A DNA stretch of 64,000 nucleotides from Phycisphaerales bacterium (lineage in GTDB: Bacteria; Planctomycetota; Phycisphaerae; Phycisphaerales; SM1A02), in the NCBI GenBank assembly GCA_009691725.1, contig SIAP01000005.1, positions 43,100 to 107,099 of the forward strand, written 5' to 3'. A model generated the notes under the pieces. The model saw only the letters and a program-made list of their open reading frames with translations. It was not told where the DNA came from and made no database searches. The translations under genes were made by a program, and so were the position numbers. Shown piece after piece: positions 17,633 to 25,386 of this stretch (position 1 is its first letter; each line of letters begins with the position of its first letter).

Positions 17633-18994
17633 TCAGACCGAGTGGTCCCGTGGATTGATCGCAGCTGGCACGGTGCGACCATGTGGATCGGCGAGCGGTT
17701 GTGCGCCATCACCTGTTGCGCCATCTTCACGGGCCAGTCGCGCGCGCATTGCAGCGTCGGTGATGTGCTCGAGAACCATCGCAGTGGGATGCACATGGTC
17801 CCTTGCCAACGCCAATCGCTGCATCAGGTAGATCTCCCACAGTCGATGAGAGCGCACGAGCGATGCGCCCTCGCCGCGACCACGATCGGTGAGGCGCACG
17901 ACCGCTTCCGAGCGGTCGACCCGACCATCGCGCGCCAGTTGGATCAACGCAACTCGCGCAAGCCATCCCGGAATCTCGGCACCGAGCACGAGGAGAGTGC
18001 GAAGTTCCACCTCGGCCACCGTGCGATGATCCTCTTCGAGTCTCCACAATAATCCGATCGCATCCTCGCGTGCAATGCGCAGCGTGAGTCGCCAGCGATG
18101 AATCGCCCGCACGACGATTCCCCGGCGCGGTGCAATGATGATGGCGATGACGAGGAGCACGCCGAGCGTTGCTGCGATCGATCCCGCGCTTGATGCATCG
18201 CGTCCGCCTGCGATGATCGCTGGCGCAACGGTTGTGGCAACCCAGTGACCACTGATGGCGCCAACGAATCCAATGATGATCGCGCCCACGATCACGCCAA
18301 CGAGTCGATCGCTGAACAGTCGTCCTGTTGCGGCTGGAATAATCATCATCGCAACCACCAAGATGCTGCCGACAGATTCAAACGCTGCGACGCATGTGGC
18401 GGCGGCCATCCCCAGAATGATCGACTCCATCAACTTGGGGCGGCAGCCAAGCGTCTTGGCGAGTGCCGGATCGAATGCCATCAGTGTGAGTTCCTTCCAG
18501 AAACACAGCGCGACGAGTGCGTTGAGCAGTGTGACGGCACCTAACACTATGACCGCTCGTGGCAATTCGACGCCGCCGATCAATGTCGAATCGAGCGGCG
18601 CCAGTTCGATCGCGCCGTAGAGAACACAGGATGGATCGAGATCAACCGTGTCCGCCACCTGCACGATCAGGATGAGTCCCAGCGCAAACGCGGTGGTGAA
18701 GGTCAGTCCGAGTGCGGCTCCCGAATCGATTCGTGCGATGCGGGTGAGAGCCGACGAGACGAGCGTCACCATTAACCCAGCCGTCGCGGCTCCAATGAAC
18801 ATCCAGAGTGGATCGCGTGTGCCAGAGAGCAGGAACGCCACGGCGATCCCAGGCAGCACCGCGTGCGATATTGCGTCCGCGAGCATCGATGTGCGGCGCA
18901 CCACCAAAAACGCGCCGGGTATCGCGCATGAGAGCGCGCACAGTGCGCCGATTGCGATGATCCATCCATCAACCGCCCACGTCCAAGCGCTCAC
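17633..18994 (-). CDS. Mn/Zn/Fe ABC permease fused to a DtxR-like domain
   Basis: 453 residues. The first part (about 1-290) is an ABC-3 family permease with eight or nine hydrophobic helices and the family landmarks MLADAISHAVLPGIA and VVAMMIIPAATGRL. The C-terminal part of about 150 residues is soluble and DtxR-like: a winged-helix region (WLARVALIQLARDGRV...VRLTDRGRGEG) is followed by SHRLWEIYLMQRLALARDHVHPTAMVLEHI, which resembles the dimerization and metal-binding domain of iron/manganese repressors. The start is GTG 18994 in a GTGA overlap with the upstream permease stop; an ORF extension upstream lacks similarity. It is the last gene of a four-gene importer operon. The fused domain may sense cytosolic metal and gate transport, or may be a domesticated regulator; both are inference. 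Confidence 0.88.
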   Translation of the reverse strand: MSAWTWAVDGWIIAIGALCALSCAIPGAFLVVRRTSMLADAISHAVLPGIAVAFLLSGTRDPLWMFIGAATAGLMVTLVSSALTRIARIDSGAALGLTFTTAFALGLILIVQVADTVDLDPSCVLYGAIELAPLDSTLIGGVELPRAVIVLGAVTLLNALVALCFWKELTLMAFDPALAKTLGCRPKLMESIILGMAAATCVAAFESVGSILVVAMMIIPAATGRLFSDRLVGVIVGAIIIGFVGAISGHWVATTVAPAIIAGGRDASSAGSIAATLGVLLVIAIIIAPRRGIVVRAIHRWRLTLRIAREDAIGLLWRLEEDHRTVAEVELRTLLVLGAEIPGWLARVALIQLARDGRVDRSEAVVRLTDRGRGEGASLVRSHRLWEIYLMQRLALARDHVHPTAMVLEHITDAAMRARLAREDGATGDGAQPLADPHGRTVPAAINPRDHSV

Positions 18995-19890
18995 TGGCGC
19001 AACCCCCTCACTCGCGAAGAGGTCGCTCGGACGATTAATCCACGGTGGGGTGCGAAGAGGAGTGCGAGCGCGAAGATCGCTGCGGCGAAAAGCACAATGC
19101 ACGGACCCGTCGGCAGTCGCGGCGCGGATGCGCTCACAAGTGTGCCGCCCACACCACTCACTGCGCCCATCACCGCCGCCGTTGGAAGCATGACGCTGAA
19201 TCGGTCGGTGCAGAGACGCGCAGCGGTTGCCGGAAGAATGAGGAGTGCGAGGATCAAGATCAATCCGACTGCTTGCAACCCCGCGATGACCACCGCCGTG
19301 ATGATCAGGAGCACGACACCGTCAAGCCATCGCACAGGACGACCAATCGCACGTGCGAATGCGTCATCAAAGCAGAGCAAACGCAATTCCTTTGTGAGCA
19401 ACACCACGAGTGCGGCGCAGCTGAATGCGACGATCGACGCAGCGCGTAAGTCGCTCGCGACCATCGACGCTGCGTGTCCCAGTATGAAACTTGAAAGCCC
19501 CGCCTGATGACCACCTGGAGTTGCCTGAATCACTGTCAGGAGTGCGGTGCCGAATCCAAAGAATGATCCAAGCACGATGGCCATAGCGGTCTCGTCGCTC
19601 ACGCGCGCGCCTCGGCGGATCACGAGGATGCTCAGCACCCCACCGAGCGCGCCCACCGCAGCTCCAGCGAGCAACACCCACTGCTCCTTCCCGGTTCCAC
19701 CGAGCGCGACCGAAACCAGATATGCGCCTGCAATTCCCGGAAGAGTCGCATGGCCCAACGCATCGCCCATCAGTGCGCGACGACGAAGCAGGAGCAAGCA
19801 GCCAGCGAGCCCCGCAGCGGCTCCCAAGAGTGCCGCAGACGCCGCGACCACTTGCGTGTTGTAATCGAGCCACGCGATAGAACTGCTCAT
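18991..19890 (-). CDS. Mn/Zn/Fe ABC transporter permease
   Basis: 299 residues, an ABC-3 family (TroC/ZnuB/MntB-like) integral membrane subunit with eight or so hydrophobic stretches. LMGDALGHATLPGIAGAYL near 40 is the motif that follows the first helices in this family, and LILALLILPATAARL near 215 matches the conserved late loop. It starts at ATG 19890 in an ATGA overlap with the upstream ATPase gene and ends in a GTGA overlap with the second permease. The two permeases probably form a heterodimeric channel in the cytoplasmic membrane. The fused DtxR-like domain is present only in the second permease. Confidence 0.92.
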   Translation of the reverse strand: MSSSIAWLDYNTQVVAASAALLGAAAGLAGCLLLLRRRALMGDALGHATLPGIAGAYLVSVALGGTGKEQWVLLAGAAVGALGGVLSILVIRRGARVSDETAMAIVLGSFFGFGTALLTVIQATPGGHQAGLSSFILGHAASMVASDLRAASIVAFSCAALVVLLTKELRLLCFDDAFARAIGRPVRWLDGVVLLIITAVVIAGLQAVGLILILALLILPATAARLCTDRFSVMLPTAAVMGAVSGVGGTLVSASAPRLPTGPCIVLFAAAIFALALLFAPHRGLIVRATSSRVRGLRQ

Positions 19891-20777
19891 CCCAACTGCG
19901 CTTTCTGAATGCGCTGCGCAGCTTCGTCGAGCAGCGTCAGCCGACCGCCATAGGTTTGGCGCAATCGCTCGTGCGTCATGGTCGTTGCCGTGGGACCAGC
20001 AGCAACGACGCGTGTGTTGAGCAACACCACCCAATCGAAATACTCGCGCGCCGTCTCGAGGTCGTGATGCACCACAATCACAGTGCGCCCCTCGCCGCGC
20101 ATGCGCCGCAGCACTGCGATGATCGCCTGCTCCGTCGCAGCGTCCACCGAAGCGAATGGCTCATCCATCAAATACACCTGCGCGGACTGGGCAAGCGCAC
20201 GCGCGAGAAAGACGCGCTGCTGCTGCCCGCCAGAGAGTTGTCCGATCTGCTGATGCGCCTCGTCAGCGAGTCCCACCGCATCGAGTGCCTCGCATGCGTG
20301 GGCGCGCTCACGCTTCCCCGCACGATGGAACCATCCCAATTGACCAAAGGTTCCCATCATCACGACTTCGAGTGCGCTGACTGGAAAGTCCCAATCGACA
20401 CTTTCGCGTTGAGGCACATATCCCACGAGTGCCCGCTGTTCTTCATAGGGTTTTCCAAAGACTCGAATCCGTCCCGATGAGATTGGGATCAGCCCGAGAC
20501 AGGCCTTCAGCAGCGTGCTCTTTCCTGCACCGTTTGGACCGATCACCCCAACGATGGACTGCGAAGGGATGTCTAGATCGACATCCCACAACACCGGTCG
20601 GCGTTGGTACGCGACGGTGAGTGCGTGGATCGACAGCGGACTCGTGTCGGAGTGCTCACACCCCGCTGCGCGAGATTGCGCATGGGAGTCGCCGTGGGTG
20701 GGCGCATGAGAGTCGCCGTGGGTGGGCGCATGAGAGTCGCCGTGTGGGTCGGATGGCGGCACAGGCGCTGCGTTCAT
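19887..20777 (-). CDS. Mn/Zn ABC transporter ATP-binding protein with His-rich N-terminus
   Basis: 296 residues. Residues from about 50 form a standard ABC ATPase: Walker A GPNGAGKSTL, Q-loop VPQRESVDWDFP, signature LSGGQQQRV, Walker B VYLMDEPF and the switch His in VVHHDLE. VPQ-(R/Q)-x-x-x-DWDFP is typical of the manganese/zinc subfamily. The first 45 residues are unusual: a three-fold repeat with HGDSHAPT units supplies at least eight His plus Asp residues and resembles metal-binding tails of nickel or zinc handling proteins. The repeat is encoded by a 24-bp tandem repeat at 20678-20749. It overlaps the binding-protein gene upstream and the permease downstream by 4 bp each. Metal buffering by the tail is inference. 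Confidence 0.93.
   Translation of the reverse strand: MNAAPVPPSDPHGDSHAPTHGDSHAPTHGDSHAQSRAAGCEHSDTSPLSIHALTVAYQRRPVLWDVDLDIPSQSIVGVIGPNGAGKSTLLKACLGLIPISSGRIRVFGKPYEEQRALVGYVPQRESVDWDFPVSALEVVMMGTFGQLGWFHRAGKRERAHACEALDAVGLADEAHQQIGQLSGGQQQRVFLARALAQSAQVYLMDEPFASVDAATEQAIIAVLRRMRGEGRTVIVVHHDLETAREYFDWVVLLNTRVVAAGPTATTMTHERLRQTYGGRLTLLDEAAQRIQKAQLG
20678..20749. repeat. 24-bp tandem repeat, three copies, coding
   Basis: Units of GCGCATG(G/A)GAGTCGCCGTGGGTGG on the plus strand start at 20678, 20702 and 20726. On the minus strand they encode the HGDSHAPT repeats at the N-terminus of the ABC ATPase, with the last unit slightly changed. Confidence 0.85.
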
Positions 20778-21793
20778 TTCGTCATCTCCATCTTGGTTGG
20801 TGGTTGCACTGCGGGCAGAGCCGCGTTCGCTTCGCCACCGAGTGCGGTGAGTCCCGCGACATCGCCACCGAGGGCGTGGACGATGGATTTCGCGTTGGCT
20901 GTAATCATGCCGGTATATGTGCCTTGTGGCGTCCCCTGCTCGCCCATGGCGTCGGAGTAGAGCGATCCACCAATAATGATCGCGTGATCGCGTGCACGCG
21001 CGCCTTCGACGAGTGCGAGCACATTCTTTTCGGAGACGCTGGTTTCGACGAAGACGGCAGGAACGTTGCGGGCGACAAGCAGGTCGATCAGGCGGCGGAT
21101 GTCGGCGAGTCCTGATTCACTCTCCGTTGAAATCCCCTGAATCCCCATCACTTCAACGCCATAGTGCCGACCGAAGTATGCGAAGGCGTCATGCGCTGTG
21201 ACGAGGACACGGCGTTCGGTGCGGACTGTCGCGATCGCCTGCGCGATTGCGCGATCGGCACTGCGCCACTCCAGCGCGAGCGCGCGTGCGTTGGCGCGGT
21301 AGAGACCAGCATTCGCAGGATCCCGCACGCCAAGTTGTTCGGCGACATGGATGGCGCACTGCGACCAGATTGATGGATCCATCCAAATGTGCGGATCCGG
21401 ATGACCATGCGACCCCTCGGCGTGGAGACGCTGCGCATCAGTCAGCGTCGCTCCCGCCTCGATCACCAGACTGCCGCGGCGTCGCAATCGCGCAAAGACA
21501 TCGCCCATGCGTCCTTCGAGCATGAGTCCATTGGCGATCACCACATCTGCATCGGCCAGCGCGCGTACATCCGACACTGTCACCTTGTAGAGATGCGGGT
21601 CAACCCCCTCACCCATGAGCGTTTTGATGTGCGCTCGGTCTCCAACAATGCGCGATGCCATGTCGCCGATCATGCCGGTGGTTGCCACGATCCGCAGCGG
21701 CTGCGGCATCCCCTGCATGGCCATCTGCACGACGACGACGACGACGCACATCGTGACAACCATCGAGCGAACGATGCGGGCAGATGTAGCCAT
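20774..21793 (-). CDS. Manganese/zinc ABC transporter substrate-binding protein (TroA-like)
   Basis: A 339-residue cluster A-I binding protein that captures Mn2+ or Zn2+ outside the membrane. An N-terminal hydrophobic stretch (VVTMCVVVVVVQMAMQG) serves as export signal or membrane anchor without a lipobox Cys. The four metal ligands can be placed as His in GVDPHLYKV (near 67), His in HPDPHIWMDP (near 138), His in VTAHDAFAYFG (near 204) and Asp in GSLYSDAMG (near 280). A His in the third position resembles TroA/ZnuA more than PsaA/MntC, which have Glu there. First gene of the operon. A 20-bp palindrome spans its start codon, and the divergent MntR-type gene begins about 40 bp away, suggesting metal-dependent repression. 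Confidence 0.93.
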   Translation of the reverse strand: MATSARIVRSMVVTMCVVVVVVQMAMQGMPQPLRIVATTGMIGDMASRIVGDRAHIKTLMGEGVDPHLYKVTVSDVRALADADVVIANGLMLEGRMGDVFARLRRRGSLVIEAGATLTDAQRLHAEGSHGHPDPHIWMDPSIWSQCAIHVAEQLGVRDPANAGLYRANARALALEWRSADRAIAQAIATVRTERRVLVTAHDAFAYFGRHYGVEVMGIQGISTESESGLADIRRLIDLLVARNVPAVFVETSVSEKNVLALVEGARARDHAIIIGGSLYSDAMGEQGTPQGTYTGMITANAKSIVHALGGDVAGLTALGGEANAALPAVQPPTKMEMTK

Positions 21794-21802
21794 GGCTACA
21801 TC
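21783..21802. promoter_or_regulatory. Candidate MntR operator overlapping the TroA-like start codon
   Basis: GATGTAGCCATGGCTACATC is a perfect 20-bp palindrome whose centre is the minus-strand ATG. Half-sites ATGTAGC-N4-GCTACAT agree at five of seven positions with the E. coli MntR box half-sites as I recall them (ACATAGC-N4-GCTATGT) and have the same 4-bp spacing. The MntR-like gene starts about 30-45 bp away on the other strand. Confidence 0.6.
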
Positions 21803-21830
21803 CTAGGCACTCCGTGGCATCTATGCAACA

Positions 21831-22262
21831 ATGCTCCCAAATCCGATGCCGACCTCTGCCCAACGCGAACGATTCACAAAGACCCGCCGTGACCATGCCT
21901 CGGAGACCTTTGAGGACTACACCGAGGCCGTTGACGAGATCTGCTCAACGGCTGACTCGTGCCGAGTCCGCGATCTCGCGCTGTTCATGCGTGTTTCGCA
22001 TGTCACCGTCGTGCGAATCGTGCGCAGGCTCGTTTCGGAGGGGCTTGCGAACAAAGATCGCCACGGCCCCATCACGCTCACACAATCGGGCGCACGACTT
22101 GCGCGCGCCGCACGCAATCGACACGCGACTGTGCTCTCGTTTCTTCGAGCTCTTGGGGTGCCCCGAGCACAAGCCTCCAAAGATGCCGAGGGAATCGAGC
22201 ATCACGCAAGCGATGCGACGCTGCGGGCGATGCGACGATTCATCGCACGACAGACGCTTTAG
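21831..22262 (+). CDS. mntR: MntR-type manganese-responsive repressor
   Basis: 143 residues (138 if the second ATG at 21846 is used; neither start has a clear ribosome binding site). The N-terminal helix TRRDHASETFEDYTEAV, the winged helix CRVRDLALFMRVSHVTVVRIVRRLVSEG and the wing segment GPITLTQSGARLA are those of DtxR-family regulators. The C-terminus FLRALGVPRAQASKDAEGIEHHASDATL closely resembles the E. coli MntR dimerization region (VLGVSPE.A..DAEG.EHH). It lacks the SH3-like domain of DtxR. It should bind Mn2+ and repress the divergent importer; the candidate operator lies between them. This protein is separate from the DtxR-like domain fused to the importer permease, so the locus has two sensor-like domains. 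Confidence 0.88.
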   Translation: MLPNPMPTSAQRERFTKTRRDHASETFEDYTEAVDEICSTADSCRVRDLALFMRVSHVTVVRIVRRLVSEGLANKDRHGPITLTQSGARLARAARNRHATVLSFLRALGVPRAQASKDAEGIEHHASDATLRAMRRFIARQTL

Positions 22263-22433
22263 TTTTCCAACCCACGACGCGTGGCGTCGGCAGTTCACAT
22301 GAAGCCATCGCGTCTCGCCCGATCATCCACGTGCGGGACGAAGCATTCACGCCGCAAACAAATCTGGACCGCGGCACGCGCGCCAGCGGTCCGTTTCGCA
22401 TCCGTGTGTGCGCTCAGTCTCGTTCGGCAGCCC

Positions 22434-23444
22434 CTACCGCACGAATGCATCCATCATGTGATCAATACGCCCGATGGCTTCGTCGATGCGCGCGCGTGCG
22501 AGTCGCCCACTCTCCATCGCCTGCGCGAGAGCTTCGATTGCGTTTCGCTGCCGATCTCGTCGATGACACACCAACACACAATCGACTCCCGCCTCGACTG
22601 CTCGGACTGCTGCCTCACCTGTCCCCATCCCGTCAGCGATCGCGGACATTTCAAGGCAGTCACTAAACACCACCCCCTGGAAACCGATTTCAGTGCGCAG
22701 CACACACTCGATGGCTTTGCGACTCATCGTCGCTGGAATGCCAGAGTCCAGCGCTTCAAAGACCACATGCGCAGTCATGATCGATGCAACTCCTGCGCGC
22801 GCCGCCGCGCGAAACGGCGGGAGCTCAACCTCACGCAGGCGTGCCAGTCCGTGCGGCAGTCTCGGCAATGCGAGATGGCTGTCGACATCGGTATCACCGT
22901 GACCTGGAAAGTGTTTCGCACAACCGGCGACGCCGCCCGCTTGCAATCCATCGATGAATGCGCGGGCGCACTCCGAGACAATCGCCGCATCGCTATGAAA
23001 TGACCGATCGCCAATCACAGGATTCGATGGGTTGCTGTCGACATCCACAACAGGCGCAAAGTCCAGATCAATGTTCGCACTGCGCAATTCGCGGGCGAAT
23101 AGTGCGCCGACACGATGTGCTTCTGGCGCACCAATGCGCCCAACCTCGCGCATCGCAGCCACCGTGGTCATTCCATCTCGCAGTCGGACGACCCGTCCTC
23201 CTTCATGATCGATGGACACAAAGACCCGGCTCCCAATGGCGGTCGCATACGACTTGATCGCACTCGAAATCTCGCCCAGCGCACTGTGACTCGTCGCATT
23301 CCGTGCGAACAGAACCACACCACTCACGCCGGCATCGAGCACCTCACGAATGTGGTCGTTCAGCGCTGGACCATCGAATCCCACGCACACCAAGCGCGCC
23401 GCACGCCTTCGAAGTGATGCTGGGTCGTTGCGGGTGATCGTCAT
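22434..23444 (-). CDS. nagZ: Beta-N-acetylhexosaminidase, GH3 (NagZ-like)
   Basis: A 336-residue cytosolic glycosidase that removes GlcNAc from peptidoglycan fragments. IDHEGGRVVRL near 80, FAPVVDVDSNP near 130, NPVIGDRSF and the catalytic loop AKHFPGHGDTDVDSH near 175 (Asp/His acid-base pair of NagZ) are present. The nucleophile Asp lies in VVFSDCLEMSAI near 250. The length equals that of single-domain NagZ enzymes. I chose ATG 23444; a TTG two codons upstream is the only alternative close by. It stands alone, divergent from the MFS gene across about 70 bp, with 171 bp of featureless sequence between its end and mntR. Confidence 0.93.
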   Translation of the reverse strand: MTITRNDPASLRRRAARLVCVGFDGPALNDHIREVLDAGVSGVVLFARNATSHSALGEISSAIKSYATAIGSRVFVSIDHEGGRVVRLRDGMTTVAAMREVGRIGAPEAHRVGALFARELRSANIDLDFAPVVDVDSNPSNPVIGDRSFHSDAAIVSECARAFIDGLQAGGVAGCAKHFPGHGDTDVDSHLALPRLPHGLARLREVELPPFRAAARAGVASIMTAHVVFEALDSGIPATMSRKAIECVLRTEIGFQGVVFSDCLEMSAIADGMGTGEAAVRAVEAGVDCVLVCHRRDRQRNAIEALAQAMESGRLARARIDEAIGRIDHMMDAFVR

Positions 23445-23514
23445 GCGCAAAGACTAGTCACCCAACAGGCTCCATCACCGTGCGTGGATTTGCTGTAGAG
23501 ATAGTGCGGTGCCG

Positions 23515-24750
23515 ATGACTCACCTGACCCGAGCGATTCGAGAACGCAACTATGCGATCTTCGCCGTGGGATTCGCATGCTCTGGGTTCGGTTTGCAAAT
23601 GCTCACGACAGTGATCCTGTGGGACCTCTGGCTACGAACGCACGATGCACTTGTCCTCGGCATGGCTGGACTCGCCCGCGCACTCCCGGTCGTGGCGCTC
23701 GCACTCGTGGCGGGACATGCGGCGGATCGCCACAGTCGCACACGCATCATCGCACTCACGCAGGGATGCTTCGTCATCGTGTGCGGCGCGTTTGCCATCG
23801 CGAGTTACTGGCATGCGCCCATCTGGATCTGGTACGCGCTGCTGGTCGCATCGGGTTGCGTGCGAAGTTTCAACGGACCCAGCCGCAGTTCGCTTCTGCC
23901 GCTCCTTGTTCGTCCGGAGAACTTCGAGAACGCAGTCGCATGGAACAGCGGCATCTTTCAAGCTGCTGCGGTGCTTGGTCCAATCACCGCCGGCGCACTC
24001 TTGGGGCTCGACATGCCAAGCTGGCTCATTTTCGTCGTGTGTGGCGCGCTCATTTCGGTGATGGGTGTGCTTGCGCTGCGACTCACGCCGCGTGAAGAAG
24101 AGCTCGCGAAAGATGCGATGACCATTCGATCGATGCTCGCTGGCATGAGTCACATCTATAAGGAGCGCACCATCCTTGCGACACTCACGCTTGACTTGCT
24201 CGGCGTGCTGCTCGGTGGCGCAACTGCGCTGCTGCCGATTTACGCCGATGAGATTCTCGGTGGTGGACCGATCCTCTTGGGATGGCTTCGCGCCGCGCCA
24301 TACATCGGCGCATTCTTGATGGCGGTGTGGATCGCAGTGCGCCCGCCTATGCGCTTTGCCGGTCCCGCGCTGCTCTGCTCGGTTGGAGTCTTCGGACTCT
24401 CGATGATCGTCTTTGGACTCTCAACATCGATCTGGGTGAGCATGCTCGCGCTCTTTATCTCCGGCGCAGTCGACAATGTCAGTGTCATCATTCGTCACAC
24501 GCTTGTGCAGACCCGAACGCCAAATCATCTTCGAGGTCGGGTGAGTGCGGTCAATTCCCTGTTCATCGAATGCAGCAACGAACTCGGTGCGTTCGAGAGC
24601 GGGCTCGTTGCAAAGTTCTGGGGACCGGTCTTCAGTGTGGTGAGCGGCGGAATCGGCACGCTCGTCGTGGTCGGTGCGATCACTGGAGTCTTTCCAGAAC
24701 TTCGCAGACTACGAACGATGTCGCCGAAGGAACCAGATCCACAAACATAG
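23515..24750 (+). CDS. MFS transporter (MFS_3/enterobactin-exporter-like)
   Basis: 411 residues with about 12 hydrophobic helices. The loop between helices 2 and 3 has LVAGHAADRHSRTRIIALT, the MFS G-x-x-x-D-R-x-x-R/K motif. FNGPSRSSLLPLLV and VAWNSGIFQAAAVLGPITAGALLG around helices 4-5 are typical of the MFS_3 group, which includes EntS-like and other drug or siderophore exporters. The late LRGRVSAVNSLFIECSNELGAFESG also fits that group. The substrate cannot be predicted. ATG 23515 is preferred over GTG 23509. A 13-bp tandem repeat follows the stop by 24 bp, then the convergent phaR-like gene. Confidence 0.85.
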   Translation: MTHLTRAIRERNYAIFAVGFACSGFGLQMLTTVILWDLWLRTHDALVLGMAGLARALPVVALALVAGHAADRHSRTRIIALTQGCFVIVCGAFAIASYWHAPIWIWYALLVASGCVRSFNGPSRSSLLPLLVRPENFENAVAWNSGIFQAAAVLGPITAGALLGLDMPSWLIFVVCGALISVMGVLALRLTPREEELAKDAMTIRSMLAGMSHIYKERTILATLTLDLLGVLLGGATALLPIYADEILGGGPILLGWLRAAPYIGAFLMAVWIAVRPPMRFAGPALLCSVGVFGLSMIVFGLSTSIWVSMLALFISGAVDNVSVIIRHTLVQTRTPNHLRGRVSAVNSLFIECSNELGAFESGLVAKFWGPVFSVVSGGIGTLVVVGAITGVFPELRRLRTMSPKEPDPQT

Positions 24751-24774
24751 CGATCACCCCGCCAACTGAGAAGT

Positions 24775-24830
24775 CCAGCCAAGCAATCCAGCCAAGCAAT
24801 CCAGCCAAGCAATCCAGCCAAGCAATCCAG
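24775..24830. repeat. 13-bp tandem repeat, 4.3 copies
   Basis: CCAGCCAAGCAAT is repeated exactly four times with a partial fifth copy. It fills most of the 96-bp space between the converging MFS and phaR-like genes and is not coding. Confidence 0.9.
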
Positions 24831-24846
24831 CTGCTAGGTCAGATGT

Positions 24847-25164
24847 TTACTGACAGGGTTGAACAGCACCGCCGCCACCCTTGTTGCCGCCGCAACATGC
24901 GCTCGCGACATCGCCGACGCCGCTCACCATCGAATGGAAGACTGCGGCCGGAATGGAGAGAATTCGAGAGGGGTCGCGATCGATGATCGCGTTGAGCAAG
25001 ACGATGTTCGTAATGTCCGTACCCGTTGCACTCTCGATGACCTCGACCTTGTTCCCTTCACGCACGATGGTGTAGAGCTGCTCGGAGGTGATAAATGCGC
25101 TCCTGCTGGTGTCATAAAGGCGGCGATTTGGGTACTTGCGAATACGAATGGTGTCTTTGGTCAT
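24847..25164 (-). CDS. PhaR/PHB-accumulation-regulator DNA-binding domain protein
   Basis: 105 residues. Residues 5-65 are the polyhydroxyalkanoate synthesis repressor DNA-binding domain: IRIRKYPNRRLYDTSRSAFIT, then LYTIVREGNKVEVIESATGTDIT and VLLNAIIDRD. The usual PhaR C-terminal segments are missing. Instead there is a short tail with CC and a single Cys in a Gly/Asn-rich context (ACCGGNKGGGGAVQPC). No PHA synthase, phasin or depolymerase lies nearby. It may regulate carbon storage elsewhere in the genome. Tandem repeats lie both downstream (24775-24830) and upstream (25291-25380) of the gene. Confidence 0.85.
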   Translation of the reverse strand: MTKDTIRIRKYPNRRLYDTSRSAFITSEQLYTIVREGNKVEVIESATGTDITNIVLLNAIIDRDPSRILSIPAAVFHSMVSGVGDVASACCGGNKGGGGAVQPCQ

Positions 25165-25290
25165 TGGGGTGTTCAGCGTTTGGGCGCCTAGCGCCAGTGT
25201 GAGGAGCGGAGAGAGGCTTCAAACTGTCTACCACTATTCGCAGCAATGGTGTCTCCTGATTCACTCTTTGCATAAATTTCGGCATTCTCT

Positions 25291-25380
25291 GTCGCCTCTT
25301 TTGGGGTCGCCTCTTTTGGGGTCGCCGATGGGGTCGCCGATGGGGTCGCCGATGGGGTCGCCGATGGGGTCGCCGATGGG
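25291..25380. repeat. Compound tandem repeat: two 15-bp and five 12-bp units
   Basis: Two exact copies of GTCGCCTCTTTTGGG (25291-25320) are followed by five exact copies of GTCGCCGATGGG (25321-25380). The tract starts 6 bp beyond the glycosyltransferase stop and ends upstream of the phaR-like gene. Exact copies imply recent slippage or expansion. Confidence 0.95.
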
Positions 25381-25386
25381 GCAGCA

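Noticed and set aside
24775..25380. Tandem repeats considered as a CRISPR array.
   Set aside because: Units are 12-15 bp with no spacers and no cas genes nearby; these are minisatellite-like repeats.
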